Shown here: positions 33,294 to 41,521 of the stretch, one piece after another
Position numbering within the stretch: position 1 is the first letter of the stretch
How the letters are laid out: each line of letters starts with the position of its first letter
Source of the DNA: an uncultured Clostridia bacterium
Lineage (GTDB): Bacteria; Bacillota; Clostridia; Peptostreptococcales; Anaerovoracaceae
NCBI GenBank assembly: GCA_934271235.1
Contig: CAKQQT010000002.1
Coordinates: forward strand, 1 to 64,000
Reading direction: 5' to 3'
Length of the DNA stretch: 64,000 nucleotides
Notes under the pieces: model-generated
What the model saw: the letters and a program-made list of their open reading frames with translations, nothing else
Databases searched by the model: none
Told to the model about the DNA's origin: nothing
Translations under genes and position numbers: made by a program

Positions 33294-35411
33294 ATGCCTA
33301 GATTTACAGATTACAGAACATTTAAGTATCCCCTCGGCGGAAGACTTTTGCAGGTTGAGATCGGCAAGGTCTGCGAGCAGGCGAACGGCCAGGCCTGGGT
33401 GCGCTACGGCGACACCGTGGTCAATGTGACCGTATGCTGCTCCAAAGAGCCGAAAGAAGGGATCGACTTCTTCCCGCTGAGCTGCGACTTCGAAGAAAGA
33501 ATGTATTCCGTCGGCAAGATCCCGGGCGGATTCATCAAGAGAGAAGGAAGACCGTCCGAACACGCGATCCTGACGTCCCGTCTGATGGACAGACCGTTAA
33601 GACCGTTGTTCCCGAAGGGATTCTACAATGACGTCGTTGTCGTTGCGACCTGCATGTCGGTCGACCCGGACTGCAGCCCGGAGATCACCGCGATGATCGG
33701 TTCTTCCATCGCTATCGCGATCTCCGACATTCCGTGGGACGGCCCGACCGCGTCCGTAAAAGTCGGCAGAGTCGACGGCAAGTTCGTCATCAACCCGACG
33801 TTGGAACAGCGTGAAGTCTCCGACATCGACATGACGGTCGCAGGTACCAAGGAAGCCATCATGATGGTAGAAGCAGGCGCGAAAGAAGTACCGGAAATGG
33901 TCATGCTCGACGCGATCCTTTTCGCACATGAAGAGATCAAAAAGATCGTAGAATTCATCGACCAGATCGTTGCCGAACTCGGCAAGCCGAAGATGGAAGT
34001 GGAACTCTACAAGCCGCTGGATGAGATCGACGCCGCGGTCAGAGCTTATGCTGCACCGAAGATGAGAGAAGCGATCCATACGGTCGACAAGCTGGAAAGA
34101 CTGGACAACATGGACAAGGTGGAAGTGGAGACCAAGGAATACTTCGCGGAAACCTATCCGGACAATATGAAAGATATCGATGCCGTTTTATATAACATCA
34201 CCAAGGAAACCGTCCGCGGCATGATCCTAGATGAGGGCGTTCGTCCGGACAACCGCAAATGTGACGAGATCCGTCCGATCTTCTGTGAAACCGGCCTGCT
34301 GCCGAGAGTACACGGAACCGGCCTGTTCAAGAGAGGTCAGACGCAGGTGCTTTCTTCCTGCACGCTGGCTCCGGCTTCTGAATCACAGACCATTGACGGC
34401 ATTACCGAACAGACCGAAAAACGGTATATCCATCACTATAATTTCCCGGGATATTCCACGGGCGAAGCGAAATCTCCGCGTTCTCCGGGCAGAAGAGAGA
34501 TCGGCCACGGTGCGTTAGCGGAAAGAGCGCTCCTGCCGGTGATCCCGCCGGTTGAGGAATTCCCGTACGCGATCCGCGTGGTATCCGACGTGTTATCCTC
34601 CAACGGATCGACTTCCATGGGATCCACCTGTGGTTCCTGCCTGGCTCTGATGGACGCCGGCGTACCGATCAAGAGACCGGTAGCGGGTATCGCGATGGGT
34701 CTGATCGAAAGAGTCAAAGAGGACGGCAGCTCCGAATTCGCGATCTTAAGCGACATTCAGGGTATGGAAGACTTCCTCGGCGACATGGACTTTAAAGTAA
34801 CCGGTACCGAGATCGGTGTTACCGCGATCCAGATGGATATCAAAGTGCACGGACTGTCCAGAGACATTCTCGAAAAAGCGCTCAGACAGGCAAAAGAGGG
34901 CAGAATGTTCATCATGGACAAGATGCTGGAAGAAATCCCGGCACCGCGTCCGGAACTGTCCAAGTGGGCTCCGCGCGCCATCTCCATGATGATCAATCCG
35001 GATAAGATCCGCATTGTCATCGGCAAGGGCGGCGAAACGATCAACGGTCTGGTTGAAAAATACGGCGTGAAGATCGACATCAACGATGACGGTCTGGTTT
35101 CCATCTACGGCACCGACGGCGCGATGGCAGAGGCTTGCAAGCACGAGATCGAGATCCTGACCAAGGATGTAGAAGTCGGTGAGATCTACGAAGGCAGAGT
35201 CACCAGGATCCTCAGCACTGCAAAGGGTTCTGTCGGCGCGTTCATCGAGATCCTGCCGGGCAAGGAAGGCCTGCTGCACATCTCTAAGATGGCCAAGGAA
35301 AGAGTGGAAAAAGTCGAAGATGTCATGAACATCGGCGACATCGTAAAGGTAAAGGTCGTCGAGATCGACAGCCAGAACCGCATCAACCTTTCCAGAAAAG
35401 AACTGCTGTAA
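33294..35411 (+). CDS. pnp: Polyribonucleotide nucleotidyltransferase (PNPase)
   Basis: The 705-residue 3'-5' phosphorolytic exoribonuclease has two RNase PH-like domains. The first contains IPGGFIKREGRPSEHAILTS and LMDRPLRPLFPKGF. The second contains RVHGTGLFKRGQTQVLSSCT, SPGRREIGHGALAERAL and DVLSSNGSTSMGSTCGSCL. A KH domain (IRIVIGKGGETINGLVEKYG) and an S1 domain (GEIYEGRVTRILSTAKGSVG) follow at the C-terminus. The ATG at 33294 has AGGAGG upstream; a longer open frame from 33216 overlaps the leader hairpin and is not coding. A terminator follows. Confidence 0.97.
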   Translation: MPRFTDYRTFKYPLGGRLLQVEIGKVCEQANGQAWVRYGDTVVNVTVCCSKEPKEGIDFFPLSCDFEERMYSVGKIPGGFIKREGRPSEHAILTSRLMDRPLRPLFPKGFYNDVVVVATCMSVDPDCSPEITAMIGSSIAIAISDIPWDGPTASVKVGRVDGKFVINPTLEQREVSDIDMTVAGTKEAIMMVEAGAKEVPEMVMLDAILFAHEEIKKIVEFIDQIVAELGKPKMEVELYKPLDEIDAAVRAYAAPKMREAIHTVDKLERLDNMDKVEVETKEYFAETYPDNMKDIDAVLYNITKETVRGMILDEGVRPDNRKCDEIRPIFCETGLLPRVHGTGLFKRGQTQVLSSCTLAPASESQTIDGITEQTEKRYIHHYNFPGYSTGEAKSPRSPGRREIGHGALAERALLPVIPPVEEFPYAIRVVSDVLSSNGSTSMGSTCGSCLALMDAGVPIKRPVAGIAMGLIERVKEDGSSEFAILSDIQGMEDFLGDMDFKVTGTEIGVTAIQMDIKVHGLSRDILEKALRQAKEGRMFIMDKMLEEIPAPRPELSKWAPRAISMMINPDKIRIVIGKGGETINGLVEKYGVKIDINDDGLVSIYGTDGAMAEACKHEIEILTKDVEVGEIYEGRVTRILSTAKGSVGAFIEILPGKEGLLHISKMAKERVEKVEDVMNIGDIVKVKVVEIDSQNRINLSRKELL

Positions 35412-35444
35412 GCGCGCAGCCGCATAAGTTCATACGATAAGATA

Positions 35445-35488
35445 AAGTCTGCATCGGGTCAAGGTGCAGACTTTCGTTTATTTTTTGC
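35445..35488 (+). terminator. Terminator after pnp
   Basis: AAAGTCTGCA (35445-35454) pairs perfectly with TGCAGACTTT (35466-35475), followed by CGTTTATTTTTT. Confidence 0.85.
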
Positions 35489-35572
35489 TGTTGAAAAAGG
35501 AATTGCAAAATGATAAGATTTATATAACAAAGGACGCATATTTTAGATAAGAGTAAAAAAGGAGTTGGTTCT

Positions 35573-35800
35573 GTGGACACTGTAAAAAACAGAAAGTATA
35601 ATGTAAAAGTGGTGGAAGCCTCCGAGCAGAGTGGTTACATTTCTGACAGTGATGCGGAAATGGATATCAGAGCTGTTGAGGCAGTCAGAGCAGCACTGTC
35701 AAAAGCAGAAATCTGCAAAAAGCCCATTGCAAAGTATGACGCAGATAAGAAAGAAGCTTACGTTGAATATCCAAATGGGAGAAAAGTAAATGTCAGATAA
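35573..35800 (+). CDS. Small acidic partner protein of the zeta-toxin-like gene (putative antitoxin)
   Basis: The 75-residue protein starts with GTG; AAAAAAGGAG lies upstream (35556-35565). It is helical and charged with a central AEMDIRAVEAVRAALSKAEI and a C-terminal YVEYPNGRKVNVR. It overlaps the ATPase gene by 11 bases, so the two are translationally coupled. The size and order fit the short partner seen ahead of COG4185-type zeta-like ATPases. It does not resemble the three-helix epsilon antitoxin, so the antitoxin role is inferred from position. Base composition is AT-rich relative to its neighbours. Confidence 0.65.
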   Translation: MDTVKNRKYNVKVVEASEQSGYISDSDAEMDIRAVEAVRAALSKAEICKKPIAKYDADKKEAYVEYPNGRKVNVR

Positions 35801-36347
35801 AAAACCAATGGTCCTCGTCTTGGCAGGGCCGAATGGTTCCGGAAAGAGTACGATTACCCTGTATTTTGATAAAATCGGAACTTATACAAATGCAGATGAT
35901 GTTGTAGCAGCAACCGGGATGACAAATCAAGAGGCTGCAGAATTGGTTGACCATATGAGGTATGCAGCAATTAAAGAAAAAGCTGATTTTACATTTGAAA
36001 CGGTACTGTCGTCGCAATATAAATTGGATATTTTGAGGAAGGCAAAGGAAGCGGGATATTTTATCAAATGTGTATTTGTACTGACGGTAAATCCGGAAAT
36101 TAATGTAGCCCGTGTGGCGGCAAGAGTGGCCTCCGGTGGACACGATGTGGAAAAAAGCAAAATCATGCAGCGATATGAAAAATCTTTGAAGAATATCCCT
36201 GTTTTAATGGATTTATGTGATATTCTGCATGTTTACGACAATACGATTGAGCCGGTGCGTATTATACGAAAACACAAAGATGATATTTCTATTTTTCCAA
36301 ATGCATTATGGTCGGAAGAAAAAATCCTGCAATTACTTGACTGCTAA
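35790..36347 (+). CDS. Zeta-toxin-like P-loop kinase (COG4185 type)
   Basis: The 185-residue protein has Walker A LAGPNGSGKSTITLYF (about 11-26), the zeta-like helix TNADDVVAATGMTNQEAAEL, substrate region DFTFETVLSSQYKLDILRKA, and ARVASGGHDVEKSKIMQRYE with the expected Arg residues. Zeta toxins phosphorylate UDP-GlcNAc, and many stand-alone relatives are of unknown substrate. It lacks the extended C-terminus of streptococcal zeta. The gene pair is AT-rich and lies between pnp and a convergent operon, suggesting acquisition. A bidirectional terminator follows. Confidence 0.8.
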   Translation: MSDKKPMVLVLAGPNGSGKSTITLYFDKIGTYTNADDVVAATGMTNQEAAELVDHMRYAAIKEKADFTFETVLSSQYKLDILRKAKEAGYFIKCVFVLTVNPEINVARVAARVASGGHDVEKSKIMQRYEKSLKNIPVLMDLCDILHVYDNTIEPVRIIRKHKDDISIFPNALWSEEKILQLLDC

Positions 36348-36381
36348 GATAACACAAAAAAGAATACAGCAAACAACAAAA

Positions 36382-36440
36382 CACTGCCGCACAGCTTGCA
36401 TGTATCCGTATATCGGGCGACCGTAAACTGTGCGGCAGTG
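36382..36440. terminator. Bidirectional terminator between convergent operons
   Basis: CACTGCCGCACAG (36382-36394) pairs perfectly with CTGTGCGGCAGTG (36428-36440). A-rich sequence on the left gives a T-run for minus-strand transcripts. It lies between the plus-strand zeta-like gene and the end of the minus-strand envelope operon. Confidence 0.7.
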
Positions 36441-36446
36441 CTGCAA

Positions 36447-37553
36447 TTAGAACAGACTGCGTATTCTGTGTAAAGGACTTCTGGCGGACTTCGCCCACAG
36501 CAGCAGCCCACTGACCAGCAGCGGAAGATAGAAGCTCGCGAAGCGGCTGAGCAGCATGGCGGTTTCCAGCGCGCCGCCGGTAAAGACAGAGGTGTACAGC
36601 AGCAGGAAACCGCCCTCGCTGGCTCCGGTGCCGCCGGGCAGCGGGATCAGGGACACGACCAGAAACAGGACCGCTTGCAGCGCGGTCACCTGCAGGAAGG
36701 TGACGCTGTGTACTCCAAGGCTCAACGTGACCCAGTATGGGATGGAATGCATGGCCGCAAGCTGCAGAAGTGAGGTCGCAAAAAGCAGGGCAGCCTTTTG
36801 CGGCGTGCTGCGCAGGCAGGCGGCGCAGCCCTGATAGTCAGCCGCCCAATTGTCTGCAGCTGCTCGGAACTGCGCGGCCTTGGCAAAATGCAATTTTTGC
36901 AGCAGTGCGGCGATCGCGCCGGTGATGCGGGAGATGCTGCTCGGCACGAAGATCGCGAGCAGCAGCAGGCTCAGCAGACCTAGGTTTGCGGCGAACCCCA
37001 GCAGCAGGAGCGAAGCAGCAAAGCTGGGACATTCTAAGATAAAGGTGTGGAAATACAGCAGCCCGGCAGCAGCCAGCGTGACCGAAGCGGCCTGAAAGGA
37101 AGCCAGCTCCATTGCTAAGGAAACAGTGCCTCGGGCAGTCGAGATACCGTCCCGGTGCATCGCGTAAAGCTGCATCGGCTGCCCGCCGGAGGAAAACGGC
37201 GTGATGCCGCTGAAAAAGAAGCCGGCGAGGGCATACGGGATCGCCTGCTTGCGGAAGCTGACGGTTTCTGCTTTTTCTTTTTCTTCTACTTCTACGTCTG
37301 ATTCCGAACCGGCATTTCCGGACCCATCGGCCAAACTGTTTTCATGATGCATCGCGGAAAGCTGCAGGCAGCGTTTTAGATTGGCGGCTTCGCACAGGAC
37401 GAACAGCAGCATGCAGCCGATCGCAGGCAGAAGCCGGCGCGCCGAGCAAGCCGCAAGACACGTACCGATCTGCGTGATCCCGGTTTCTCGCAGGATCACG
37501 AACAAGGTGAGGCAGAGCAGCAGCGGAAAAAACAAGTAACGTGTTTTTTTCAT
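36447..37553 (-). CDS. Flippase-like membrane protein (LPG synthase TM / UPF0104 family)
   Basis: The 368-residue polytopic protein has about eight hydrophobic segments (first helix YLFFPLLLCLTLFVIL) and the family motif PLPGGTGASEGGFLLLYTSV near the C-terminus. FFFSGITPFSSGGQPMQLYA lies at about 112-131. Both are signatures of the membrane domain found in MprF and related lipid flippases. A charged loop (about 80-100; VEVEEKEKAE) interrupts the second loop. It lacks the MprF aminoacyl-transferase domain. It is the last gene of a three-gene minus-strand operon after a lipid-type glycosyltransferase and a NodB deacetylase, so it may translocate the product of those enzymes. That is inference. 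Confidence 0.85.
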   Translation of the reverse strand: MKKTRYLFFPLLLCLTLFVILRETGITQIGTCLAACSARRLLPAIGCMLLFVLCEAANLKRCLQLSAMHHENSLADGSGNAGSESDVEVEEKEKAETVSFRKQAIPYALAGFFFSGITPFSSGGQPMQLYAMHRDGISTARGTVSLAMELASFQAASVTLAAAGLLYFHTFILECPSFAASLLLLGFAANLGLLSLLLLAIFVPSSISRITGAIAALLQKLHFAKAAQFRAAADNWAADYQGCAACLRSTPQKAALLFATSLLQLAAMHSIPYWVTLSLGVHSVTFLQVTALQAVLFLVVSLIPLPGGTGASEGGFLLLYTSVFTGGALETAMLLSRFASFYLPLLVSGLLLWAKSARSPLHRIRSLF

Positions 37554-37556
37554 GGC

Positions 37557-38273
37557 TCATGCACCTCGCTTACAGGGCAGCGGTCCTTTTATCGGCGCAC
37601 CCGGCACATCCGGCGGCTGACTTTTGACGCTTTGCGGCGGCGCGTACAGTTTGTCGATCGTGTCGAACGTGTAACCCTCAGATTGCCAGAGCGGCAGGAG
37701 CACGCGGAGGGCTTCCAGGGTCCTGGCAGGCGCGCCGCGTCTGCCGCGCCCGTCATGCAGGCAGATGATCTTGCCGGGAGCGGCCTCTGCATAAAGTTTC
37801 GCGGCGGTTTCATCGGCGCTTTGAAAGGCTTTCCAGTCGCCGACCATGACGTCCCAGCGGACGATCCGCAGGTGATGGTCGGCTGCCAGCTGCCGCGTCA
37901 GCCAGGTCGTGTGGCCCCAAGGCGGACGATAAAAAGCAGGCCGGACTCCGAGACCTTGCAGGACTTCGATCGATCTTTGAAAGTCCCACGCCGCGTAGGA
38001 TGGTGTCATCAGATACGCGCTGATATGCTCCGCGGAGTGCAGGCCGATCAAGTGGCCGTCCTGTTTCATACGCAGGATGATCTGCGGATTTTGCTCGGCA
38101 AATCTGGCTACGACAAAGAAAGAAGCGCGGATATGCCGCGTGGCGAGCAGATCCAGCAGGCTTTCGGTATACCGCGGATCCGGACCGTCATCGAAACTCA
38201 GAAACAGCGGCTCCGGCTGCGGCTCTGCCGTCATTGCTCCGGTTTTGGTCGGAAAAAAGTCATGCCATTCCAT
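37557..38273 (-). CDS. NodB-type polysaccharide/glycan deacetylase
   Basis: The 238-residue protein has all five NodB motifs: LSFDDGPDPRYTE (motif 1, metal and base Asp), LHSAEH (motif 2, H..xxH), FYRPPWGHTTW (motif 3), WDVMVGDWK (motif 4) and IICLHDGRG (motif 5). It should hydrolyse N-acetyl groups from sugars. The start at 38273 has AAAGGAGG nine bases upstream; a longer frame overlaps the glycosyltransferase. It lacks a signal peptide, so it may act in the cytoplasm. It overlaps the glycosyltransferase gene by 14 bases and ends just before the flippase-like gene. Confidence 0.9.
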   Translation of the reverse strand: MEWHDFFPTKTGAMTAEPQPEPLFLSFDDGPDPRYTESLLDLLATRHIRASFFVVARFAEQNPQIILRMKQDGHLIGLHSAEHISAYLMTPSYAAWDFQRSIEVLQGLGVRPAFYRPPWGHTTWLTRQLAADHHLRIVRWDVMVGDWKAFQSADETAAKLYAEAAPGKIICLHDGRGRRGAPARTLEALRVLLPLWQSEGYTFDTIDKLYAPPQSVKSQPPDVPGAPIKGPLPCKRGA

Positions 38274-39393
38274 AGGACGCAGCCTCCTTTGTATAATAGT
38301 CCAGCGGATCAAAGGATCCGAAACTCTGAGAAAACTGCTGCATCTGCCGCTGCATCCGCTGCAGCGCTGCCGGATCATCCAGCAGCGCGGAAAGCCGCCG
38401 CATGATCTCCGCTGCATCCTCGTCGCTCAGAGCGCTGTTTGCCCGGCCGCGGTCCCAGATCACTTCGCCGATCCCCACGCTTTCGATAAAGCGCGCGTTG
38501 CCGATTTCCTGCTCCAGGAAAGGATCGACGATGAAGATCGGCAGGCAGGCGGCGATGGCTTCAAAGGTAGAAATGCCGCCGGGCTTGGTGACCAATAGAT
38601 CGGCCTGCTGCATACAGCCGCAGACGTTTTCCACGCAGCCGAGAGCCCGGATACGCGGATATTTCTTCTGTACAAAACGCTGCAGACGCCGATTCCGGCC
38701 GGTGATCAGCGTGACGTTCCAGTCGCTGCGCGCGTTCAAAGCCTGCAGCAGTTTTTCGTGGAGCGGAAGCAGACCGAGACCGCCGCCCATGATCAGGATC
38801 TGTTTTTTGCGCGAAGACGGCGCAGACAGACTCCTTTTTACGTCACAAAAGCTTTTTCGGACCGGGATACCGCAGACTGTGACCGCAGAGGACGGTACGC
38901 CCTTAAAAAGGAAAGCTTCTTTTGTGGAACGCGAGCCGACGAAATAATGGTCGCATTCTGCCGCGTACCATTCATTATGGAACGGGATGTCGGTCACATA
39001 AGTATAGAAAGGAATCTGACAGCCGCTTTCCCGCTTATAGGCCGCGAAGTACTGCGTGCAGACCGGAAGCACCGAAAGGACCAGATCCGCGTGGGTTTCC
39101 GCCAGCAGCCGGCGGATCTTATAACAGGCAGCTGCTTTCAGAGGCGTCGCGCCGGTCTTTTCCGCTGTTTTGTTGAGAAGATTGTACAGATGTGAGCAGC
39201 GCGAGACGAGCAGCCGAAAACCGCCGTAGATGCCGCAGGATAAGTGCGGAAACAGATATTCGATCAGATCGACCGTGCGGACGGAAATCTCCGCAGACTG
39301 TATTTTTCCTTTAGACTGTATCTTTTCTTCGATCGCGGCTGCCGCCTTGACATGCCCCATGCCGAAGCGCCCGCTTAAAATCAAAACGTTCAT
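38260..39393 (-). CDS. MGDG-synthase/UgtP-type lipid glycosyltransferase
   Basis: The 377-residue GT-B enzyme of family GT28 type has an N-terminal MGDG_synth domain (VLILSGRFGMGHVKAAAAIE, then DLIEYLFPHLSCGIYGGFRL). The C-terminal nucleotide-sugar domain has ILIMGGGLGLLPLHEKLLQA and TKPGGISTFEAIAACLPIFI. Family members transfer Glc, Gal or GlcNAc to diacylglycerol or MurNAc-type lipid acceptors. The ATG at 39393 has AAAAGGGG upstream. It is first in the operon with a deacetylase and a flippase-like protein, which suggests that its product is an N-acetylated aminoglycolipid; the donor sugar cannot be read from sequence by eye. Confidence 0.88.
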   Translation of the reverse strand: MNVLILSGRFGMGHVKAAAAIEEKIQSKGKIQSAEISVRTVDLIEYLFPHLSCGIYGGFRLLVSRCSHLYNLLNKTAEKTGATPLKAAACYKIRRLLAETHADLVLSVLPVCTQYFAAYKRESGCQIPFYTYVTDIPFHNEWYAAECDHYFVGSRSTKEAFLFKGVPSSAVTVCGIPVRKSFCDVKRSLSAPSSRKKQILIMGGGLGLLPLHEKLLQALNARSDWNVTLITGRNRRLQRFVQKKYPRIRALGCVENVCGCMQQADLLVTKPGGISTFEAIAACLPIFIVDPFLEQEIGNARFIESVGIGEVIWDRGRANSALSDEDAAEIMRRLSALLDDPAALQRMQRQMQQFSQSFGSFDPLDYYTKEAASYGMA

Positions 39394-39755
39394 ATTGCAA
39401 ATACCCCTTTTCTTTTGACGATAGAAACAGCATAACAGCAAAAGATAAACAATCAGGACACAAACCTTTAAAAAGTTTATAAAGAAAGATTACGATTTTA
39501 TGAAGCCGCATGGAATGGCTTGGCGGGAAGTGCTCGCGGGGCGTTTTGGTTTCCGGATGCCCGCATAAGTGCGCAAATTTGCCTTAATTGCCGTTAAATT
39601 GTTTTCAAAAACAAAAAAACGCGAAAAAAATGTTTAGAATCATGGTTTCTGTACAAATCTGCAGCTGAAACGGGATTTTGTCAGACATTTCACGAAATTT
39701 TGTTCAGAAACACAAAGAAAATTAAAAAAATTATTGAAAAAATATAAAAAAGGTG

Positions 39756-39784
39756 TTGACAAGGAAGAAAACCTATGGTAAACT
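39756..39784 (+). promoter_or_regulatory. Strong promoter of the liv leader
   Basis: TTGACA (39756-39761) is followed after 17 bases by TAAACT (39779-39784). It lies 31 bp before the leader ORF. The upstream gap (39394-39755), between divergent operons, is very AT-rich and shows no gene. No second promoter is visible in front of livK. Confidence 0.75.
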
Positions 39785-39815
39785 TCGTATATCACTTAAG
39801 GAAAGGAGAAAGAAA

Positions 39816-39977
39816 ATGAACTTCATGGTAAACCTGCTTGTCATTATCAGCATTCTAGTCATTAGCATTATTTTACTAGTCGTTCTCCTCGGGATTGAGG
39901 TCGTGATTAGAAATAATGTGAGTTTGCTTGCAGGAAATCGAAAAAGTTCATTCTTATCTTTCATAGATATTTACTGA
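39816..39977 (+). CDS. Leu/Ile/Val-rich leader peptide of the liv operon (putative)
   Basis: The 53-codon ORF has a strong SD (GGAAAGGAG). Residues 5-31 contain 22 Leu, Ile or Val out of 27, and the whole peptide has 28 of 53. It sits between a strong promoter and an intrinsic terminator, directly upstream of a branched-chain amino acid transporter operon. Its stop codon is inside a long hairpin. All this fits a translated leader sensing charged Leu/Ile/Val-tRNA. It could instead be a small one-helix membrane protein, since the same residues form a 25-residue hydrophobic helix. Codons include CTA twice, TTA and ATA. Confidence 0.7.
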   Translation: MNFMVNLLVIISILVISIILLVVLLGIEVVIRNNVSLLAGNRKSSFLSFIDIY

Positions 39978-40083
39978 TCCGTGATAAGCGTAAGACATCA
40001 AGGTAGGCATTTTAAGAGCTTATCACCGTCAGTAAACATAGAACTTTAGAAGCCTGCGGCAAACGAAGCCGCGGGCTTTTATT
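39922..40083 (+). promoter_or_regulatory. Transcription attenuator of the liv operon
   Basis: The terminator stem AAGCCTGCGGC (40050-40060) pairs with GCCGCGGGCTT (40068-40078), 11 pairs including one G-U, followed by TTATTGTTT. A middle hairpin pairs TTTACTGA/GTGATAAGC (39970-39989) with GCTTATCAC/TCAGTAAA (40018-40036). A competing antiterminator is possible: GTTTGC..GCAGG in the leader ORF (39922-39934) can pair with CCTGCGGCAAAC (40053-40064) in the terminator's left arm. A ribosome stalled at the Leu/Ile/Val run would leave 39922-39934 free, and complete translation would mask it. Confidence 0.6.
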
Positions 40084-40157
40084 GTTTCAGCCTTAAGCCA
40101 TAAAAAAGAAAAATTGCAATCAAATCAAAACAAAAATGAAAGATGGAGGAAACCAAA

Positions 40158-41342
40158 ATGAAAAAGCAATCTTATTTTAAAAAGTTCGCAGCCGTTGCCA
40201 TGGCTGCAGTCATGACATTCGCATTTGCGTCCTGCGGCAATAGCGACGCAGGCAGCAGCGACAACGCGGGAGATTCTTCCGCAAAATTCGTGATCGGCGG
40301 CATTGGGCCTACAACAGGCGGCGCAGCGGTTTACGGACAGGCAGTTAAAAACGCAGCGGAAATGGCAGCGGAAGAGATCAACGCAGCCGGCGGCATCAAC
40401 GGTTATCAGGTCGAATTCAAATGGCAGGATGACGAACACGACACCGAAAAAGCTGTCAACGCTTACAACTCCTTAAAAGACCAAGGCATGCAGATGTTGA
40501 TGGGTACCGTTACTTCCGCACCTTGCACCGCAGTCGTAGCACTGACTTCCGAAGATAATATGTTCCAGCTGACACCATCCGGATCCGCAGTGGAATCCAT
40601 TAAGGGAGACAACGCGTTCAGAGTATGCTTCTCCGACCCGAACCAGGGCGTTGGTTCCGCGGACTACTTCGCAGAACATTTCCCGGATGCTAAGGTAGGC
40701 GTTGTTTATAACTCCTCCGACGTATACTCCAACGGTATCTACAAGACCTTCAAGACAGAAGCAGCCGCAAAAGGCGTGAACGTTGTCGCGGCAGAAGCAT
40801 TCACAAAGGATTCCGCACAGGACTTCACCGTACAGATCCAGAAGATGAAAGAAGCAGGCGCAGACTTAGTATTCCTTCCGTTCTACGCACAGGAAGCTTC
40901 CTTATTCTTAACACAGGCAGATAAAGCAGGCTTAGACGTACAGTTCTTCGGCTGTGACGGTCTTGACGGCGTCATCGACCAGTTAGGCTCCAACGCGGCG
41001 CTGGCAGAAGGCGTAATGCTGCTGACTCCTTACGCAGCTGACTCCGACAACGCAGAATCCAAGGCGTTCACCGAAGCATATGAAGCAAAATACAACGGCG
41101 AAGTTCCGAACCAGTTCGCAGCAGACGCTTATGACGCAATGTACATCATCAAGGCAGCAGCCGAAAAAGCGGGCGTAACTCCGGACATGAGCGTATCCGA
41201 TATCTGCGAGGCGATGAAGAAAGCTATGACCGAACTCGAATTCACAGGTGCGACCGGAACCATGACATGGGATGCTGACGGCGAACCGACTAAGACTCCG
41301 ATGGCTATGGTGATCGAAAACGGCGCTTACAAGGCTCTCTAA
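40158..41342 (+). CDS. livK: Branched-chain amino acid ABC transporter, substrate-binding lipoprotein
   Basis: The 394-residue lipoprotein has a signal peptide and lipobox (FAFASCGNS, lipid Cys near 23). A type I periplasmic-binding fold follows (FVIGGIGPTTGGAAVYGQAV, INAAGGINGYQVEFKWQDDE, GTVTSAPCTAVVALTSEDNM). Family: LivJ/LivK/HAAT. It captures Leu, Ile or Val outside the membrane for LivHMGF. The ATG at 40158 has GGAGGA seven bases upstream; the earlier ATG at 40143 overlaps that SD. A GC-rich hairpin after the gene probably protects its mRNA, giving more binding protein than permease. Confidence 0.94.
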   Translation: MKKQSYFKKFAAVAMAAVMTFAFASCGNSDAGSSDNAGDSSAKFVIGGIGPTTGGAAVYGQAVKNAAEMAAEEINAAGGINGYQVEFKWQDDEHDTEKAVNAYNSLKDQGMQMLMGTVTSAPCTAVVALTSEDNMFQLTPSGSAVESIKGDNAFRVCFSDPNQGVGSADYFAEHFPDAKVGVVYNSSDVYSNGIYKTFKTEAAAKGVNVVAAEAFTKDSAQDFTVQIQKMKEAGADLVFLPFYAQEASLFLTQADKAGLDVQFFGCDGLDGVIDQLGSNAALAEGVMLLTPYAADSDNAESKAFTEAYEAKYNGEVPNQFAADAYDAMYIIKAAAEKAGVTPDMSVSDICEAMKKAMTELEFTGATGTMTWDADGEPTKTPMAMVIENGAYKAL

Positions 41343-41430
41343 TCTGAAGCGGAGCATGGCGAAACAAGGGCATTCATAAGGTATAGACAAACAGAGAGAT
41401 GTTTCCGACAATGTTTCAGAGAAGATAAAT

Positions 41431-41466
41431 GGAAAGGGGACCGGCGTGCAGCAGGTCCCCGCTTCC
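41431..41466 (+). promoter_or_regulatory. Hairpin between livK and livH
   Basis: GGAA/GGGGACC (41431-41442) pairs with GGTCCCC/TTCC (41454-41466). No T-run follows, so it is more likely an mRNA-stabilising or partial-termination element than a full terminator. Such hairpins usually follow binding-protein genes. Confidence 0.6.
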
Positions 41467-41521
41467 GCTATAGCGAAGCACAAGGCATGTAGCATATAGA
41501 ACAAAAATATGAGGTAATTTT

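Noticed and set aside
39816..39977. Type I toxin interpretation of the 53-residue hydrophobic peptide
   Set aside because: No antisense RNA promoter was noticed, and its location before a liv operon with a terminator fits attenuation better; kept only as an alternative.
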